Of a DNA stretch of 64,000 nucleotides, positions 58,111 to 64,000 are shown piece by piece. A program made the translations under genes and the position numbers. The stretch's first letter is position 1. Every line of letters begins with the position of its first letter. Location: NCBI GenBank assembly GCA_963971405.1, contig OZ020492.1:10094151-10158150 (forward strand). Direction: 5' to 3'. The notes beneath the pieces were generated by a model. The model worked only from the letters and a program-made list of their open reading frames with translations. It had not been told where the DNA came from and ran no database searches. Source of the DNA: Psococerastis gibbosa (lineage: Eukaryota; Arthropoda; Insecta; Psocodea; Psocidae).

Positions 58111-60030
58111 CAAAAAGAAAATATCCGAGCTACCAGGCCAGGTCGTGGCAATATATACAATATATAGGAAAAGGGTGGGGGGGGGGGGGGGGGGTTCGGT
58201 CGATGGTAAAATACTCATATGAAATGTAGTGAAATTATAACCCGTGTCCAAGTATATTTATACAGTACACATGTTATCCAGATAAAAAAAAGTTTAGATT
58301 TCGCTGACAAAGGCTAATGTAACTTCTAATGGAGAGTCCGGGGGTGTCCCCTGCGGAAAATATTTGGAAAAAAATCGCGAGATATTGGGGTTTTACGCCT
58401 TCACTGGCCCTAAGGCTCAAAAATTATAAAATTTACAAAAAATAGGCGTCACATGCTCTTCGATAGTGTAAGCCTAAATAAATACCCACAATGTGGTTCT
58501 AAATTTTAATAATTATTAGCCCTTATTTATATTCAAATTAAAATCTAATAACAACCGTGTACTGGTTCTCCATCCTATATATTTGACAACATATCAGTGT
58601 GTATTATTCCATGTTTTTTTTTGGCAGTTCACCGCGGCGCCCACAGTATTAGGCTACATTATAATTAAAGCATTACGTTATGGCGTAGTCGTAATACTGT
58701 TTGCTATAGACGCCGTATTTCAGACGCTAATAACTAGTAGAAATTAGAATTATTTTGTATTAATTATTGTTTTTTTAAATATTCAATACACGTTTCATTC
58801 ATTCATTCATTCACGTATGGAGTAGCGTAGCCTAAAGGAAAACGAACTGCTTTTTGCCATGTGTTAACACATAGTGCGTAAAAACATTTATTACTAAATA
58901 GGGTTCAATATTGTATCAATAAATTATTATGTATACATATTATTCATTATTGCTGAAGGTGTTTACCATAGAGGTACTGATTGAAATTTCTTCCCTTTTT
59001 CCTCTAGAATATAGAACTTTGACTTAAAATACGATGTGTCTAAGAAACATATGTCTGAAACCATAAAATGCACGTTAATTAAGTAGTGAGTGTATTTATT
59101 AATAACTTTTGCTCAAACCCGTTTTGGAGTTTACTACATACTATGTACTTAGTATATTAGTGTATAGATTAGTCTGTTTGAACCAAATATTATAAATATG
59201 AGAAGTTGGTATCAGAATTCTGTTGTCACTACTGTAACCCTTATGCAAACGGGACAATTGTTTCCCATGATAATTTTGATTCAGGATGGAATATGTCGTT
59301 GTCCCGAAAGTGGGATATATTTACACTCCCCATGGGGGTGTCCTACTGATGACAACTACTTAAGTTGGGCATTCACGTTCCGATTTTTAGATAGTGTTAT
59401 TCGTAAGAGTGTAAACCAACGGTAAGAATACGGTCCTGATTTAACATATAATAATTTAAGTTTTAGCTTAGTATAAATATAATAAGTCGGGTAATAATCA
59501 TTACCAATTGTCATTGCAAAGGAATGCTTATAATGCTGGATGCATAAATCGTCTTTTCTATACATACATAGTTACAAATACGACTGCGAAATAAAGGTTA
59601 TGCAAGCAATTAACATGTCACAGGCATTTCCATCGAGGAGTATTTGCGCATTACAATCTCGCGGATTCGCGCCTTTTTTTGAATTTTACCCAAGTTATTT
59701 AAATTTGTTCGATATGAATTTATCCTTTTAATTTTATTATTTAAATATTAGACATAGTGAAATCATTAAAAAAGTACTATGCGTAACTTAAGATAATGAA
59801 ATCAATGAGAAAACTGCACCAGAAAAATTATTATTGCAAATTCCTAATACCGCAATTCACGTTTCGATTTGTAACATGGACCTAAAACATAGTACATTTC
59901 TTTCGATTCAGCTACGGCCTTGTTGTTTGCCCAAATGAATACATTCTTTGACGTTTTGGTATAAACCGTGTGCAACCAGTTTATTTAAAGCTTTCCTAGG
60001 CCTAGCACAGTAGGCTGTAATCTGTTAAAC
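58111..60030. other. Spacer without recognised genes
   Basis: A G run lies at about 58177-58194 and (ATTC)n at 58794-58812. An open frame at 59198-59425 has no recognised motif. Confidence 0.5.
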
Positions 60031-60034
60031 TCCC

Positions 60035-60156
60035 CGCTACATTTTCTGGCCATGCTTCGGAGGGCATGTAAAGCAGGCGGTCCCGGGCCTTTCTAGTTGA
60101 GTGTAAGAGAGGGCTTTATAGCCCTAACTCCGCTAGGTTGGCTTAGTAATAGAAAC
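60035..60156 (+). mobile_element. tRNA-Glu-derived SINE, 5'-truncated
   Basis: It starts at CTACATTTTCTGGCCATGC and carries the full conserved core. It lies 220 bp upstream of the candidate terminal exon. Confidence 0.8.
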
Positions 60157-60377
60157 AATGAAAAGTCCTACCTCCCTGATTTACGGATGACGACGTCATT
60201 TTATTTTTTTATAGTCTTGTTTAAGGCTCGATGCCGGATACCATACAGCTGTTAACTTTTAGTCCTCCTGCTTTTCTGTTGAAATTCTGAGGGTGCTTGT
60301 AGATTTCTATAGACTCTCTGTGCAACTGGGGGTAGTAAGTAGCATGCTTATAAAACGTATTGTCCTGTTTGTGTTAG

Positions 60378-60532
60378 AACATGCTCAGCAATTGCAGACT
60401 TGCCTGGCAGAAGAAGACACGGCAGTTATGTTACGTTACAAAAAAGAAAGTCAGTCATCAAGGTCATCATCGGGAAATGAGGTGAAGATAGGGGGGAGCC
60501 AATCGGATGAGAGGAAGGCTACGCCAAGTTAG
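60378..60532 (+). CDS. Candidate terminal exon of a coiled-coil protein
   Basis: After a GTTTGTGTTAG acceptor, an open frame runs 51 codons to TAG at 60530-60532. It encodes EHAQQLQTCLAEEDTAVML, then a Ser/Lys-rich, acidic, low-hydrophobicity tail. Composition and the clear acceptor suggest a real last exon. It needs one base from the exon before, so it cannot join directly to 48772 (which leaves two bases). If it belongs to the same gene, an exon of length 3n+2 is missing between them. Function unknown. Confidence 0.5.
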
Positions 60533-60937
60533 TTGAAAATTGAACCAAAGTTATAGTAACTTCATACTTTGAACGTGACGGCACTTGGGGACTCACTCCA
60601 TCAGTTTAAATGCGTTGGTCCTACCACAAGGCATGGAATCATGCAAGGCACGGCAGCATGAAGCGACGCAAGAAGTGGTAGGCTGTGTGCACTTTTTAAG
60701 TGCTAAGACAATGCGCTATTGTCAAAAACATGAAAGTTATTTCAGAAAACATGAATGTAACATGCCCGATAAGAAAACTAATTTCATACAGGTTTAGCTT
60801 ATCATTTTTAACATTGGCAGCAGAAATTGAATACACAGCGGGTACATAAATGACGGAGACTTTAAAGTTTGCAATAATTTGAAAAAGGAATTAGATAAAG
60901 GAAGACAGTCGTGGAAAAATTGACGCAAACGCATGCA

Positions 60938-61062
60938 CTTCCTACATTTTCTAGCCATGCTTCGGAAGGCATGTAAAGCAGGCGGTCCCGGGCTTTCCTG
61001 GTTGAGTGTAAGAGAGGGCTTTATAGCCCTAACTCCACTAGGTTGGCTTAGTAATAGAACAA
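60938..61062 (+). mobile_element. tRNA-Glu-derived SINE, 5'-truncated
   Basis: The same truncation point as the copy at 60035, with core GTGTAAGAGAGGGCTTTATA conserved. Confidence 0.8.
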
Positions 61063-61204
61063 ATCCTTTTTTAAAAATGGATGCAAACTAGATTCGATTC
61101 GAACCCCAGTCCCCTCCATCTTGCGGGGGTAGTATCCTGATCGCTTCGCTAAATCCTCTCTCTGACTCTCTCTTCTATTCAATGTGAAATAGCAGGTAAG
61201 TCGT

Positions 61205-61300
61205 TATGTGATAACAGATGCCGACCGCAGATGTTGACGAAACGTTTGGAAGTACACTTTCAGAACGACCACGGCCTATCATCCCGGATTCTACTGATTC
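61205..61300 (+). repeat. Dispersed element (GACGAAACGTTTGGAAG family)
   Basis: It matches 39995-40070 closely, including CGACCACGGCC and TCCCGGATT. Confidence 0.65.
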
Positions 61301-62429
61301 ATCATTACTATATATTTTTTAGTTATTTAAATTTCATAAGCTCGCACCTGGTGGGTTATGGCTCGCAGAGTTGCACAGTAAAGTAATTTGCTAGACTAAG
61401 ATAAGAACGATGCTGTTGTTGAAATGATATTGTATCCAAAATCAGGCGCTTTTTAATTTTGTATGAATTCAAGAGTGTACGTCCCGTTGGAAGTATGTAC
61501 CCCGAAATCCGTTGTTTTTCTAGACTTCTTATTTTTAATTTAATTAACAAAGCAAGATATTAAAGATTTGGCATGGGTGTGTCATTCCCGCTCACCTTCA
61601 TCTAGCTAACGAGCGAGGGCTCCCTTGTAGCTTCGTCCCCAGTAAGTAGCTTGCCCTCGGATAGCTTCCCCACAGGGGGCGAAAGATCAGGCTGCACGCG
61701 GTTGATCTCGTCTATACACCAATACACCCACTCTATTGACACACTTGACCTCCGCTACACCAGGATCTTCGATCAGGTAGGGTTAAAGGATCTCATTCCC
61801 TCAATGGCTCCTCTTTAGCCCAGGGCAATTTGCAAAAATTCAAATTCAAATTTCTTCATCGGTCCAGGGAAAATATAATGGCCCACGGCCACCGCTTTCG
61901 ATGAACCCAAGTATTTCTACTGTGTCACCAGAATAAATTCTCCGCATTCTCTAAGCTCGAAATAAATAAATAAAATAAAATAAATAAATAAATTTATTAA
62001 CCAGATTAGAGCAATTTGCAAAACACTCGAACAAATTCCATGATTTTGCGCGCGCATATATAGTTAACTATTGGGGGGGGGGGGGCTTTTCTTCAATTCG
62101 TAGTTATGGGATTATCACTTTCTTTATTGCGAATAATTATATAGTAATATAATATACCGGTAATTTAATATAATAATTTTTTACAGCATTATATCAGGGC
62201 ATGCTAAATTAATTAATAGGTGGTATATATTATGAATCATTATTTTTTAACTGTTCCTTAATTGTGTTCTGTTTCTTTTATGTCTGAGCGTTTACAAGTA
62301 GACCTGCTTCATTTCTGATCCCTTCAAAAAAATTCCTAATCCCGCTCGTATGAACTTTCCGTCTGCAAGTGTCAACATTGACGCATAACCCAAATTTCCC
62401 AGGCGTTAGAACGGTTTCCTCCACTACTT
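61301..62429. other. Spacer without recognised genes
   Basis: A half copy of the GAGTGTAC element (about 61472-61575), an AAAT microsatellite (61958-61992) and a G run (62070-62083). No gene. Confidence 0.5.
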
Positions 62430-62700
62430 AAGAAAAATACCCCAGCTCCACAGTTTGGGTCAATGGCTTGCAGTTTTTACACGCTACAACTCTCAACAGC
62501 TTTGCACGGGGAATCTTTTTCAGTATCAGCAGGCCCCGACCATGGGATTTGGCCAACCTGGACAAAAATCTTCTAGCGCCCCGTACCCCATGAAAACAAA
62601 ATTTAGCGAAAGGAAATTGTAAGAAATACGACCAAAGAATAAAGTTTAAACTCTCAACTCTCAAGGTATACTTAAGTTAACCTTGGTAAACACCAGTGCT
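62430..62700. repeat. Copy of the 20.6-21.0 kb repeat
   Basis: ACCATGGGATTTGGCCAACC, GCGAAAGGAAATTGT and AATACGACCAAAG parallel 20765-20870. Confidence 0.65.
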
Positions 62701-62765
62701 AAAAAATAGACCTCAAAGGATTAACACAAATGTATTTTCCTTGCCTTTCGTTCGGCAAAATTTTT

Positions 62766-63338
62766 GACAACCATAGAATAGTCAGCCGTATAAAAGCTGC
62801 CAATGTGGCTTACTTTCAAACGAGACCCCTTTTCAACTCCAGGCTTCTATCATGGACCACCAAAACTCGGCTCTATAAAACCCTCGTACTACCGGTTCTG
62901 CTGTATGGCGCGGAAGCTTGGACGCTAACATCCAGGGAATGCGACGCACTGCGAGTGTTCGAGAACAAGATGCTCAGGCGGATTTTTGGTGGGATCATTG
63001 AGGACGGCAACTACAGAGCTAGAACCAACGCAGAAATTCACGCCCTATACAAATCAGCTAGTGTCTTGGATCGTCTCAGGGGGCAGCGACTCCAATGGAT
63101 AGGTCATGTAGCGAGAATGGACCCCTCCAGAGCAGCACGCGCTGTATGGGAGGCTCACTTGACCGAACCCAGACCCCTGGGAAGGCCAAGGAAGAGGTAC
63201 CAGGACCAGATGGCAGATGACGTCCAAAAAATGGGCTTGCACCCTGAAACGTGGCGGACGGTGGCTTGTGATCGAGTGGAATGGAGAGGCATAGTACGTG
63301 CGGCCAAAAGTTCCCATGGGCTGTTAGCGCCACCCTAA
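62766..63338 (+). pseudogene. RTE-type LINE 3' end with intact frame
   Basis: An uninterrupted frame of about 190 codons reads LYKTLVLPVLLYGAEAW, RVFENKMLRRIFGG, RLQWIGHVARMD, GRPRKRYQDQM and DRVEWRGIVRAA. This is the end of the reverse transcriptase and C-terminal region of RTE-clade LINEs. A stop at 63336-63338 is followed by GTCAA repeats. The 5' part, including endonuclease and the catalytic RT motif, is absent. The lack of decay suggests recent insertion. Confidence 0.88.
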
Positions 63339-64000
63339 GTCAAGTCAAGTAAGTCATAGAATAGTCAATACTTTCTCCAAAGCCATTACAGCATCTATTC
63401 TAACTAACCATTTGGTTACTGACAAGTTTCCAAAAAGGGGGTTTTATTTTTTATGCATGAGGATTATTTTTTCATTTCGACTGGCGTCCCCCCCCCCCCC
63501 CCGAAGCTTAGAAATTACGGCCACCAATGCTTAGTCTGCCCATTTATAGGACAGGGCCTGAGTATCAGCCATCAGGCATGAGTCATGACTTAAGAGTGGC
63601 GGCCCTTTTCCAAAAAGGTGTAAGGTACGCCATAAAATTACATCTATGCAAATCAAGGTCATATTACTCGTATACCTGTAATTCTCTAAAAGAAGGTGTA
63701 GGTCTACGTCTGAGGACTGGTAGAGGACGCTCTCTCAGTCTCTCTTGACCAATGCCCCATTCTGGATGTCGTTATGGTCAACATAACATGCCCGGTAGCC
63801 GCGTTTTTCCCCTGCGAGTGGAGGTAAGATACCCATTACGGTTGGGTGGACCCAGGACCTAGACCCGTCTTCCGTTTCATAGTTACCGGGAAAGAACGGG
63901 AGAACTGGTAGCAGAGGAGTAAAGTTTTAGAATGATGGCAGGGGCAACACTAAGTAGACCTTATGACGTCATCAGGCAGGATTTAAGGAAAAGTTGAAAA
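63339..64000. other. Right edge
   Basis: A C run at 63488-63501 and TATAGGACAGGGCCTG (63545) belong to the composite repeat shared with 20.9-21.7 kb. No gene is supported. Confidence 0.5.

Noticed and set aside
59198-59425. 75-codon plus frame between the coiled-coil exons
   Set aside because: No acceptor or donor gives the needed phase, and the sequence matches no motif I recognise.

Overview
This is animal nuclear DNA, not bacterial or organellar. It is AT-rich, its genes are split by GT-AG introns, and most of it is transposon debris: SINEs, LINE 3' ends, MITEs, microsatellites and many runs of 8 to 20 G or C. The protein style of the LIM-kinase (a short acidic start, then an arthropod-like first LIM domain) suggests an invertebrate, most likely an arthropod. 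That assignment is inference only.

Two complete genes on the minus strand can be assembled exon by exon with matching splice phases. A RAB35-type small GTPase (203 aa, 4 coding exons) lies at 16510-25790. A LIM-domain kinase (LIMK, 681 aa, 11 coding exons, domain order LIM-LIM-PDZ-kinase) lies at 29830-41787. They sit head to tail with about 4 kb between them. Both proteins act on actin and membrane traffic in general, but nothing in the sequence shows co-regulation. On the plus strand, two consecutive exons at 48320-48772 encode an acidic coiled-coil protein that I cannot name. A candidate last exon of the same or another gene lies at 60378-60532.

Region by region: 1-16.4 kb holds only repeats. 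These include a tRNA-like sequence inside an inverted repeat, a 1.65 kb fold-back element, a roughly 1 kb direct repeat, two opposed LINE tails, SINEs, hairpin MITEs and two hAT-like MITEs. 16.5-25.8 kb is RAB35, with introns full of LINE tails and MITEs. 25.8-29.8 kb is intergenic, with an inverted-repeat element that carries a reverse-transcriptase tail and a decayed RTE copy. 29.8-41.8 kb is LIMK. 41.8-64 kb is a repeat-dense stretch with nested poly-G MITEs, tRNA-Glu-derived SINEs, minisatellite-like arrays and an intact RTE-type 3' reading frame near the right edge.

I found no CRISPR array, operon, prophage or other dedicated novel system. The most interesting material is the structure and nesting of the small mobile elements, one SINE insertion dated by the LINE frame it splits, and the precise gene models, several exons of which (19 bp to about 140 bp) are too short to show as long open frames.
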